Origin: Geodermatophilaceae bacterium
GTDB lineage: Bacteria; Actinomycetota; Actinomycetes; Mycobacteriales; Geodermatophilaceae
NCBI GenBank assembly: GCA_013811975.1
Contig: JACCUF010000234.1
Coordinates: 1 to 5,231, forward strand
DNA: 5,231 nt
Reading direction: 5' to 3'
The notes under the pieces are model-generated. The model was not told where the DNA came from, did no database searches, and saw only the letters and a program-made list of their open reading frames with translations. A program made the position numbers and the translations under genes. Within the stretch, counting starts at the first letter, position 1; each line of letters starts with the position of its first letter. Below are positions 1 through 5,185 of this stretch, piece after piece.

Positions 1-411
1 GCTACCCGCTTCCATCTCGCCGTACCCGTCGATGATCTGGTTGCCGCTACGACCTTCTACGGCGATGTTCTGGGTTGCCGCCCCGGCCGGAGTTCCGAGC
101 TTTGGGCGGACTGGGATCTGTACGGGCATCAATTCGTGACCCACCTCGCTACCGGTGCGGGTACCCGGGCACACAACCCGGTCGACGGCCACGAGGTACC
201 GATCCCGCACTTCGGCGTGCTGCTGTCCGTCGAGGAGTTCCACGCGCTGGCCGACCGGCTGCGAGCGGCGGGTACGCCGTTTGTCATCGAGCCCTATCTC
301 CGTTTCGCCGGGGAGCCGGGGGAGCAGTGGACGATGTTCTTCCTCGATCCGTCGGGAAACGCCTTGGAGTTCAAGGCCTTCGCCGACGACGGGCAGGTCT
401 TTGCCACCTGA
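1..411 (+). CDS. VOC-family (glyoxalase/dioxygenase-fold) protein, 5' end cut by window
   Basis: The open frame runs from base 1 to a TGA at 409-411, giving 136 visible residues. The visible start ATRFHLAVPVDDL is the usual first strand of a VOC module, so only a few N-terminal residues and the start codon are likely missing. Two beta-alpha-beta units can be seen. The first is HLAVPV, then a helix with FYGDVLGC. The second is HFGVLL, then the helix EEFHALADRLRAAGTPF, ending in FFLDPSGNALEFKAF. Candidate metal ligands are H5, H70 and E123 of the fragment. The DPSGN-LEFK ending is typical of glyoxalase/bleomycin-resistance/dioxygenase relatives. From family knowledge these are small cytosolic, often dimeric, metal-dependent enzymes or binding proteins. 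The substrate cannot be read from sequence. The next gene on this strand begins 91 nt later, so an operon is possible but not shown. I am sure of the family and unsure of the role. Confidence 0.9.
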   Translation, partial: ATRFHLAVPVDDLVAATTFYGDVLGCRPGRSSELWADWDLYGHQFVTHLATGAGTRAHNPVDGHEVPIPHFGVLLSVEEFHALADRLRAAGTPFVIEPYLRFAGEPGEQWTMFFLDPSGNALEFKAFADDGQVFAT

Positions 412-431
412 TTGACTCCTCCCGCCGTCCC

Positions 432-454
432 GGTCCCTCATCGAGAAGGGAACC
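432..454 (+). terminator. Possible weak hairpin after the VOC gene
   Basis: GGTCCCT (432-438) can pair with AGGGAACC (447-454) across an 8-nt loop, with one bulged A. The hairpin starts 20 nt after the VOC stop codon. No T-tract follows it, so termination is only an inference; many actinobacterial terminators lack a clear T-run. Confidence 0.25.
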
Positions 455-488
455 AAGTCCTCGGCGCCAGGGTCAGACAGCTGTGATC

Positions 489-494
489 GGGGGA
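489..494 (+). promoter_or_regulatory. Ribosome binding site for the 107-aa gene
   Basis: A GGGGGA purine run lies 8 nt before the ATG at 503. It supports this upstream start over the internal ATG at 601-603, which has no Shine-Dalgarno sequence near it. Confidence 0.5.
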
Positions 495-502
495 CGGCAC
501 TG

Positions 503-826
503 ATGGACATTGTGGGCGCCTTCGTAACACACTGGGGCATGGGCGTCACCCCGCTGCCGCGGCGAGGAGGAGTTCTATCCGGCCGGGATGCTGCGGCCCG
601 CATGCTCCGAGTCAGCTACCACCCCGAGGTTGCCCGCGTCGTCCTGTCCATCTGGGACCACGACGTTTGCATGGCCACCCTCCGGCTCACGCCTGAGGAT
701 GTGCCCGAACTCGTCCGCGGCCTGACTGCCGCCCTGTTACCGCTGCCGCCTGTGCCGCATCGGGTGACCAGTCCGTCGACAGTGGCTATCCCGATCACGC
801 CCCCGCCCAGCGCAGCTATCGCGTGA
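503..826 (+). CDS. Small conserved-looking hypothetical protein (107 aa)
   Basis: The ATG at 503 has a plausible purine-rich ribosome binding site, and the frame ends in TGA at 824-826. The central part, about residues 35-80 (LRVSYHPEVARVVLSIWDHDVCMATLRL, then EDVPELVRGLTAALL), has the look of a compact domain: two or three beta strands followed by a helix. Small actinobacterial proteins of unknown function often have this arrangement. The C-terminal 27 residues are rich in proline and serine (PLPPVPH, ITPPPSAAIA) and probably disordered. There is no signal peptide or membrane segment, so it is likely cytosolic. I do not recognise a named family. The gene ends 9 nt from the end of the converging exporter pseudogene. 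An alternative start at M34 (position 601) would retain the whole recognisable domain. Confidence 0.62.
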   Translation: MDIVGAFVTHWGMGVTPLPRRGGVLSGRDAAARMLRVSYHPEVARVVLSIWDHDVCMATLRLTPEDVPELVRGLTAALLPLPPVPHRVTSPSTVAIPITPPPSAAIA

Positions 827-856
827 ACCGAAGGCTCAGCTCGCCTCGGCCGGTTC
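825..856. terminator. Possible bidirectional hairpin between convergent genes
   Basis: GAACCG (825-830) pairs with CGGTTC (851-856), and inside it AGGC (832-835) can pair with GCCT (843-846), leaving an asymmetric internal bulge. It spans the stop codons of the two convergent genes, where a shared terminator would sit. No T-tract is visible on either side. This is an inference from position and weak pairing. Confidence 0.25.
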
Positions 857-1935
857 GGGATCGGGCTGGTGCGCGGCTGCGATCTGGTCGCGATGCCGGC
901 GCAACAGCCGCCACAAGAGGATCGCCAAGACCATCTGCAGGACACCGGAGATGACGAACGTGGTCGGAACGCTGGTGAGCCTGGCGACGACCCCGCCGAT
1001 CAGCGCTCCGACCGGGATCAGTCCCCAGACGAGGGTGCGATAGGCGCCTTGCACCCGGCCGAAGAGCTGCTCCGGGATCAACGCCTGGCGCAGCGAGATC
1101 ACCAGCACATTGAAGACCGAGACTGACGACGCCACGGTGCCGAAGAGGGCTGCGCCGACCCAGACATTGCTGGTCAACCCGATGCCGATGGCTGCGCCGG
1201 CCGGTCACCGCGGAGCTGAGTACAAGGGTGGCGATTCGTCCCAGCTTGGCGGCGATCCGCGCCGCGGCCAAGCCGCCGAGCAGACCGCCGACTCCGAACG
1301 AGACCAGGAAGACACCGAACCCGCTCTCCGGCAGGCCGAGAGTGTCGACGACATAGAGCACCAACAGGCCTGTCGGCCATGGTCTCGGCGGCCGCTACCA
1401 GCCCGACGATGACGGCAAGGCCGCGTAACAGTTCGTGCCCGCGCAGCCAGCGAAGCCCCTCTCGGATGTCGGCGCGGAGGGTGGTCGACCCGGTTTGTGC
1501 CTGCCCGTCACGAGCCGGTCGTAGGATGCCCACGATGCTCAGGATCAACAAGGCTGCCAGCAGGTACGCGACCGCGGCACTGACGAACGGCGCGATCACC
1601 AACCAGGCGAACAAGAACGATCCGGCCGGAGCGGCGAGGAACGCTTGGGTCATCACCTCGGCCGAGGACAGCGGACCGTTGGCCAAGTCCAGCTGATCCC
1701 GACGAACCACCTGCGGCAGCATCGCCCGCGACGCACTGTCGTACACGGTCTCAGCGACCCCCAGGACGAACGTCACGATGTAGAGCAGCACTAGACCGAC
1801 CTGATCGATGGCGATGGTGGCCACCAAGACCGCGACCACGCCTGCTCGCACGATGCCGTCGCCGAGGTTGGAAACGACGCTGGCGACGAGCAGCCGCCAG
1901 TAGTTGCTGCCGAGCGGATCCTTGACCCGGCTCAT
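836..1935 (-). pseudogene. MFS exporter (EntS-like / MFS_3, DHA3 type), decayed
   Basis: Three overlapping reading frames together spell one major-facilitator protein. The first, from ATG at 1935, gives SNYWRLLVASVVSNLGDGI, then TM helices and FVLGVAETVYDSASRAMLPQVV, DLANGPLSSAEVM and EGLRWLRGHELLRGLAVIVGLVAAAETMAD. Near 1370-1376 the match moves to a second frame (GLLVLYVVDTLGLPESGFGVFLVSFGVGG, then LAAARIAAKLGRIATLVLSSAV). Near 1196-1206 it moves to a third (AAIGIGLTSNVWVGAALFG, later LRQALIPEQLFGRVQGAYRTLVWGLIPVGALIGG) and ends in TGA at 836-838. Both changes equal one extra base. The N-terminus is also short: SNLGDGI joins directly to VRAGVVAVLVATI near 1853. Relatives have about 60 residues there, with the rest of TM1, TM2 and the D-R-x-x-R-R motif A. 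The remaining length is about 366 residues, against about 410-430 in the family. A GGGA lies 6 nt before the ATG. Family function is proton-driven export of drugs or siderophores at the inner membrane; this copy is probably inactive. Confidence 0.85.
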
Positions 1936-1945
1936 GTGAGATCCC

Positions 1946-2008
1946 AGTTGATCATCGGCAAACTGGGCCTTGTTTCGCCAATAATCCCTCGTTTGCCGAT
2001 GATCAACT
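1946..2008. repeat. Perfect 18-bp inverted repeat with 27-nt spacer; probable leuA terminator
   Basis: Arms at 1946-1963 and 1991-2008 are exact reverse complements (core GTTGATCATCGGCAAAC / GTTTGCCGATGATCAAC). The spacer 1964-1990 is less GC-rich than its surroundings. The repeat begins 8 nt beyond the leuA stop codon and ends 10 nt before the ATG of the exporter pseudogene, so it fills the whole gap between these two same-strand genes. The simplest reading is a strong hairpin terminating leuA transcription, although no T-tract follows on the minus strand. Alternatives are an operator for the exporter gene or a small repetitive element present elsewhere in the genome. Confidence 0.8.
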
Positions 2009-2016
2009 CCGGTACC

Positions 2017-3783
2017 TCAGCGCAGGGAGCGGTTCACCGCCGAGACGACCGCGTGCAGAGAGGCCGTGACGATGTTCGGGTCGATCCCGACGCCCCAGAG
2101 CACCTGCTCGCCGATCGCGCACTCGACGTAGGCAGCAGCCACCGCGTCGCCGCCGGAGGAGAGGGCGTGTTCGGCGTAGTCGAGGACCCGCACGTCGATG
2201 TCCAGGCCGCTCAGCGCATCGATGAATGCTGCGATCGGGCCGTTTCCGCGGCCCGTGACGGTCCGAGGTTCATCGTCGAAGGTGATGTCGGCGACGAGCT
2301 CGTCATGCGAGCCTGCCTCGGCTGTGTTGCGATGCGCGTGCAGGGTCAGGCGCCCCCACGTCGCGGCCGGGTCGGGTAGGTACTCGGAGCGAAACGCCGA
2401 CCACATGGCACCGGGGCTGACCTCGCCCCCTTCACCTTCGGTGAATGTCTGGATGACCTGGCTGAACTCGATCTGTAGTCGCCGGGGGAGGTCCAGGTGG
2501 TGCTCGGTCTTCATTATGTAAGCGACGCCGCCCTTGCCGGACTGGCTGTTCACCCGGATGACTGCCTCGTACGTGCGTCCGACGTCCCGAGGATCGATTG
2601 GCAGATACGGTACGGCCCAGGCTATTTCATCGACACTACGATCGACGGCGGCGGCATCACGCGCCATCCAGTCGAAGCCCTTCTTGATCGCGTCCTGATG
2701 CGATCCGGAGAATGCCGTATAGACCAGGTCGCCGCCGTACGGGTGTCGCTCGGCCACCGGCAGTTGGTTGCAGTACTCGACGGTACGGCGCACCTCGTCG
2801 ATGTCGGAGAAGTCGATCTTCGGGTCGATGCCCTGGCTGAACAGGTTCATCCCCAGCGTCACCAGGCAGACGTTCCCAGTCCGCTCGCCGTTGCCGAACA
2901 GGCAGCCCTCGATCCGGTCGGCTCCGGCCTGGAAGCCGAGTTCGGCGGCGGCCACGGCCGTACCGCGGTCGTTGTGGGGGTGCAGGGACATCACCACGTT
3001 CTCGCGGTGCGCCAGGTGGCGGTGCATCCACTCGATCGAGTCGGCGTACACGTTCGGGGTGGCCATCTCGACCGTTGCCGGCAGATTGATGATCACCGGT
3101 CGGTCGTGCGAGGGTTCCCAGATGTCGTTGACGGCGTTGCACACCTCTGCCGCGTAGGGCAGTTCGGTCCCGGTGTAGGACTCGGGGGAGTATTCGAAGC
3201 GGACGAACGTGTCTCGCATGTATTCGGCGTGCTTCAGGCACTGTTGGGCACCGTTGCGCGCGATGTCGGTGATCCCGTCGGTGTCCAGACCGAATACCAC
3301 GCGGCGCTGCAAGGTCGACGTCGAGTTGTAGAGATGCACGATCGCCTCGCGGGCGCCGCGGATCGACTCGAAGGTCCGCTCGATCAGCTCGTCGCGGGCC
3401 TGGGTGAGGACCTGAATCGTCACGTCCTCAGGAATCAGGTCGGCCTCGATGATCTGCCGTACGAAGTCGAAATCCGTCTGACTCGCGGCCGGGAAGCCGA
3501 CCTCGATCTCCTTGTAACCCATGGCGATCAGCAGGTTGAACATCCGCAGCTTGCGAGCCGGGGTCATCGGATCAATCAGTGCCTGGTTGCCGTCCCGTAG
3601 GTCGACCGCACACCACAGCGGGGCCCGGTCAATGACCCGGTCCGGCCAGCTGCGGTCGGGCAGGGTGATACCGCCGAAGGGCAGGTACTTATGGATCGGC
3701 ATTCCGGAGGGTCGTTGCCGCACAGCATGATCGACGGCCGACGGATGGCCAGAGGTACTGACGCCGTACGAGATGCTGGTCAC
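2017..3783 (-). CDS. leuA: 2-isopropylmalate synthase
   Basis: LeuA condenses acetyl-CoA with 2-oxoisovalerate to 2-isopropylmalate, the committed, leucine-inhibited step of leucine synthesis in the cytosol. The 588 residues match the long actinobacterial form. The catalytic TIM barrel carries DLRDGNQAL (61-69; R63 and metal ligand D64), E201 in SPESYTG, the metal ligands H268 and H270 in HPHNDRGT, and GNGERTGN (297-304). H362 and Y393 sit where the linker-subdomain catalytic residues of the Mycobacterium tuberculosis enzyme would fall, at a constant offset of 17 residues. The C-terminal leucine-binding regulatory domain spans about residues 475-585. The start is GTG at 3781-3783, chosen for the AGGAG 8 nt upstream; the internal Met28 has no such support. 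No tandem repeat insertion like that in M. tuberculosis leuA is present. All key residues are intact. A leucine attenuator precedes the gene, and an inverted repeat follows its stop. Confidence 0.98.
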   Translation of the reverse strand: MTSISYGVSTSGHPSAVDHAVRQRPSGMPIHKYLPFGGITLPDRSWPDRVIDRAPLWCAVDLRDGNQALIDPMTPARKLRMFNLLIAMGYKEIEVGFPAASQTDFDFVRQIIEADLIPEDVTIQVLTQARDELIERTFESIRGAREAIVHLYNSTSTLQRRVVFGLDTDGITDIARNGAQQCLKHAEYMRDTFVRFEYSPESYTGTELPYAAEVCNAVNDIWEPSHDRPVIINLPATVEMATPNVYADSIEWMHRHLAHRENVVMSLHPHNDRGTAVAAAELGFQAGADRIEGCLFGNGERTGNVCLVTLGMNLFSQGIDPKIDFSDIDEVRRTVEYCNQLPVAERHPYGGDLVYTAFSGSHQDAIKKGFDWMARDAAAVDRSVDEIAWAVPYLPIDPRDVGRTYEAVIRVNSQSGKGGVAYIMKTEHHLDLPRRLQIEFSQVIQTFTEGEGGEVSPGAMWSAFRSEYLPDPAATWGRLTLHAHRNTAEAGSHDELVADITFDDEPRTVTGRGNGPIAAFIDALSGLDIDVRVLDYAEHALSSGGDAVAAAYVECAIGEQVLWGVGIDPNIVTASLHAVVSAVNRSLR

Positions 3784-3791
3784 GATGGGTG

Positions 3792-3796
3792 CTCCT
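3792..3796 (-). promoter_or_regulatory. leuA ribosome binding site
   Basis: AGGAG on the minus strand lies 8 nt before the GTG at 3783 and fixes the leuA start. It is part of AGGAGCA (3790-3796), which is exactly complementary to TGCTCCT in the Leu codons of the leader peptide (3910-3916). The site could therefore be hidden by pairing when the leader is not occupied by a ribosome. Confidence 0.75.
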
Positions 3797-3878
3797 ACTT
3801 GAATGTCGCGACTTCACTCGGGAACATCACGAGCAAAGGCGACCGGCGCAACAGCGAACCCGCGACGAGGAAGCCGGC

Positions 3879-3929
3879 CTATGAGTGAGGGGCCTCGTCG
3901 CGGCGGCTAAGGAGCAGGGCGCCGTTCAT
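3879..3929 (-). CDS. leuA leader peptide (16 aa, Leu-Leu-Leu)
   Basis: ATG at 3927-3929 opens MNGALLLSRRDEAPHS, ending in TAG at 3879-3881, 95 nt before the leuA start codon. Residues 5-7 are consecutive leucines encoded CTG CTC CTT. This is the regulatory sensor of an attenuator, not a protein with its own function. A GGGG run 5 nt before the ATG could aid initiation, but the upstream -10 box suggests the transcript begins only a few bases before the ATG. The last codons (R9 to A13) form the 5' arm of the 11-bp hairpin, so ribosome position directly changes folding. Confidence 0.8.
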   Translation of the reverse strand: MNGALLLSRRDEAPHS

Positions 3930-3938
3930 GTCAGCCCC

Positions 3939-3944
3939 AGCGTA
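3939..3944 (-). promoter_or_regulatory. Candidate -10 box of the leuA promoter
   Basis: TACGCT on the minus strand fits the actinobacterial TAnnnT -10 pattern and ends 9 nt before the leader ATG. A start site 6-8 nt downstream would fall only about 2-4 nt before that ATG, making the leader peptide nearly leaderless. I see no good -35 hexamer 16-19 nt upstream, which is common in this group. Support is position and pattern only. Confidence 0.45.
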
Positions 3945-4039
3945 GCGCAGCCGCTTCGCCGTACCGTTCTGCCATGAAGCTATGACCGGCAGGTCGGGGG
4001 AGACGCACCGCGAATCAGGGGCGCCCAGATCGGCCTCGC

Positions 4040-4203
4040 TCAAATGGCGAGCAGTTGAAGGTAGGCCATTCCCATAATGCCCCGGTAGCCGCACAGGTAA
4101 CCGCCGCGTTGACGTGTCGCCATCGCACGCACCTCGTCGGCATCGGGGTGGTCGGGTTCGTGCCCGGCCAACCAGGTGGCATAGCTTGCGCGGTCCGGTC
4201 CAC
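4040..4203 (-). pseudogene. Small unknown ORF, apparently frameshifted (about 54 aa)
   Basis: A GTG at 4201-4203 follows a good Shine-Dalgarno (GGAGAGG, 8 nt upstream) and begins MDRTAQAMPP. The protein-like sequence is in a different frame: SYATWLAGHEPDHPDADEVRAM, then ATRQRGGYLCGYRGIMGMAYLQLLAI, ending in TGA at 4040-4042. The two join near 4189-4192 if one base has been lost, giving MDRTA-SYATWLAG. I do not recognise the family. The downstream frame has an acidic, histidine-containing first half and a hydrophobic, glycine-rich end, with third positions mostly G or C, consistent with real coding. It lies 54 nt after the methyltransferase on the same strand and could have been cotranscribed with it. 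Alternatives are a sequencing error in an intact small gene, or a chance ORF using the TTG at about 4172. Confidence 0.42.
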
Positions 4204-4211
4204 TGCGGCAG

Positions 4212-4218
4212 CCTCTCC
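4212..4218 (-). promoter_or_regulatory. Shine-Dalgarno for the small unknown ORF
   Basis: GGAGAGG on the minus strand sits 8 nt before the GTG at 4203. It is one of the best ribosome binding sites in the window, and it is the main reason to think a small gene started here before the frame was lost. Confidence 0.45.
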
Positions 4219-4243
4219 GTGGTCCTCGGTGTCCCTTCGACCT

Positions 4244-4252
4244 GGGGGGGGG
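4244..4252. repeat. Homopolymer tract of nine G (C9 on the minus strand)
   Basis: Nine consecutive G on the plus strand, 5 nt beyond the methyltransferase stop codon and upstream of the small unknown ORF. It lies outside both reading frames, so slippage would change spacing but not protein sequence. Tract length may be unreliable in the read data. Confidence 0.8.
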
Positions 4253-4257
4253 CGTGA

Positions 4258-5004
4258 TTACGGCGAAGGCGGCGATCGGCCGTAGACGGAAACGTGTCGG
4301 ACGCTGCGGGAGTCGAACGGCTCGTGCTGCCAGCCGGCCCAGCGGGAGTGCAGCCGCAGCCCAGCGATCCGCGCCATCAGGTCCATCTCGCTCGGCCACA
4401 CGTAGCGGGTAACGATAGGCCCGAACCGAATCCCATCCGCGCTCATTGTCATGTGGCATTCGTCGAGAACCTGGGTGGCGCGGTCGTACCGTCCCACGTC
4501 GAGGGTGACGGCGTCGGTCGCCACCACCTCGGCGTCGACGTACTGGTCCTCACGTAGGGCATACATCGAGTCCGGCGTTGCCGCCTCGACAAGGAAGAGG
4601 CCGTCGTCAGTGAGGTGGCTGGCCACGTTCTCGAAGCAACGGACCTGATCGTCTTGGGTCAGCAGGTTTAACAGCGTGTTGTAGACGAGGTAGATAAGCC
4701 GATAGTTGCCGAGGACCGACACGTCAGCCATGTCGCCCATCGTCACCGCGATCTCGGCTCCACCCGGCTTGGCCCGCAGCCGCGCAACCATGGCATCGGA
4801 CTGTTCGATCCCGTCGACGCGCAGCCCCGTCGCGGCCAGCGGTAGTCCGATTCGCCCGGTGCCAATGGCGAGTTCGAGAACGGGGCCACCACGGGCAAGT
4901 TCGTTCAGGCAGGCGACGGTCTCAGGCTCGTCTCCGCGCAGCGTGTCGTCGTACCTCGAGGCAGCATCCGCGCCAAAGCTGGTCTTCGGATCGAAATTGC
5001 GCAC
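4258..5004 (-). CDS. Class I SAM-dependent methyltransferase (248 aa)
   Basis: The protein has a Rossmann-type SAM-binding core. Motif I is VLELAIGTGRIGLPLA (residues 42-57). The acidic end of strand 2 is VDGIEQSD (63-70, with E67 likely contacting the SAM ribose). GDMAD (90-94) follows strand 3, and YLVYNTLLNLLTQDDQVRCFENVASHLTDDGLFLVE (105-140) covers strands 4 and 5. The C-terminal part (WPSEMDLMARIAGLRLHSRWAGW, then HVSVYG) is typical of actinobacterial methyltransferases of this size. The substrate is unknown and the protein should be cytosolic. The start is set at GTG 5002-5004 because the recognisable N-terminus (RNFDPKTSFGADAASRYDD) begins there. The frame stays open upstream to 5229, but that stretch is not protein-like and lies antisense to the start of lysC. 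A GTG at 5017-5019 is the main alternative. No clear Shine-Dalgarno is seen. Stop is TAA at 4258-4260. Confidence 0.93.
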   Translation of the reverse strand: MRNFDPKTSFGADAASRYDDTLRGDEPETVACLNELARGGPVLELAIGTGRIGLPLAATGLRVDGIEQSDAMVARLRAKPGGAEIAVTMGDMADVSVLGNYRLIYLVYNTLLNLLTQDDQVRCFENVASHLTDDGLFLVEAATPDSMYALREDQYVDAEVVATDAVTLDVGRYDRATQVLDECHMTMSADGIRFGPIVTRYVWPSEMDLMARIAGLRLHSRWAGWQHEPFDSRSVRHVSVYGRSPPSP

Positions 5005-5185
5005 ACGGCATTGCCGCACGGATGACCGGACCGTCGCAACCGAATTGCCTGGTGATGCAGCCACATCGGGGTTGCTGGGCTGATCGCGCACGCCATGACC
5101 CCCACAACCCTGAACTCGCCTCGCCGTTCCAGGTGTCCACAGCGAAGCGGAGGCGCAGATCGTCGCGTCGGTATCCTTACGCCCC
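5005..5185. other. Divergent intergenic region, methyltransferase / lysC
   Basis: These 181 nt separate two divergent starts and should hold both promoters. The lysC -10 is visible (5172-5177). No equally clear -10 or ribosome binding site was found for the methyltransferase. No tRNA or convincing hairpin was seen. Confidence 0.55.
5172..5177 (+). promoter_or_regulatory. -10 box of lysC; leaderless transcript likely
   Basis: TATCCT fits TAnnnT and ends 8 nt before the lysC GTG, so transcription would begin at or within a base or two of the start codon. No Shine-Dalgarno lies between them, which agrees with a leaderless mRNA. No recognisable -35 is present. Confidence 0.5.

Larger units (their letters stand above)
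3784..3938 (-). promoter_or_regulatory. Leucine attenuator (leuA leader RNA)
   Basis: The 5' region of leuA contains, in order on the minus strand, a leader peptide with a run of three Leu codons, a strong hairpin overlapping the end of that peptide, and the leuA Shine-Dalgarno. The 11-bp stem pairs 3893-3903 with 3860-3870 (CGCGACGAGG/CCTCGTCGCG plus one outer pair) around a 22-nt loop that contains the leader stop codon. The leader Leu codons also carry a 7-nt complement to the leuA Shine-Dalgarno. Published comparative work predicts leucine-responsive leader elements upstream of actinobacterial leuA, and this fits that class. Inferred mechanism: when leucine is scarce, a ribosome stalled on the Leu codons keeps the Shine-Dalgarno free. 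When leucine is plentiful, the ribosome moves on and the RNA refolds. Whether control acts on translation or transcription is not settled; no T-tract follows the hairpin. Confidence 0.75.
3945..4257. other. Region between leuA promoter and methyltransferase stop
   Basis: No intact gene is seen across this 313-nt stretch. It holds a small, apparently frameshifted minus-strand ORF (4040-4203) and a run of nine G at 4244-4252. The part from 3945 to 4039 has nothing I can name beyond serving as leuA upstream sequence. I looked for a tRNA and a strong terminator and found neither. Confidence 0.5.

Noticed and set aside
412..417. TTGACT as a -35 box for the 107-aa gene
   Set aside because: No acceptable -10 hexamer lies 16-19 nt downstream, so a promoter call is unsupported.
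75..503. Plus-strand open frame of 142 codons overlapping the VOC gene
   Set aside because: Very arginine- and proline-rich, out of frame with the clear VOC protein over the same bases; a shadow frame.
616..945. Minus-strand frame across the convergent junction
   Set aside because: Overlaps the 107-aa gene and the exporter's C-terminus in a non-matching frame, with low-complexity Arg/Ser content.
1936..2016. Insertion sequence or MITE ends
   Set aside because: The inverted repeat has no transposase, no flanking target-site duplication that I can see, and a spacer of only 27 nt. It is kept as an inverted repeat without a mobile-element call.
2497..3600. Long plus-strand open frame of 367 codons
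   Set aside because: It lies entirely antisense to leuA, whose protein is complete with all catalytic residues. Long antisense frames are expected in GC-rich genes, and its sequence has no recognisable domain.
4040..4459. 139-codon minus-strand frame starting inside the methyltransferase gene
   Set aside because: Its first 80 residues overlap the intact methyltransferase out of frame. Only the last ~50 residues look like protein and are reported as the small unknown ORF.
5005..5185. Possible tRNA or small RNA gene in the divergent gap
   Set aside because: No T-arm GTTCGAATCC-like motif or cloverleaf pairing could be found, and no terminator-like hairpin is present.
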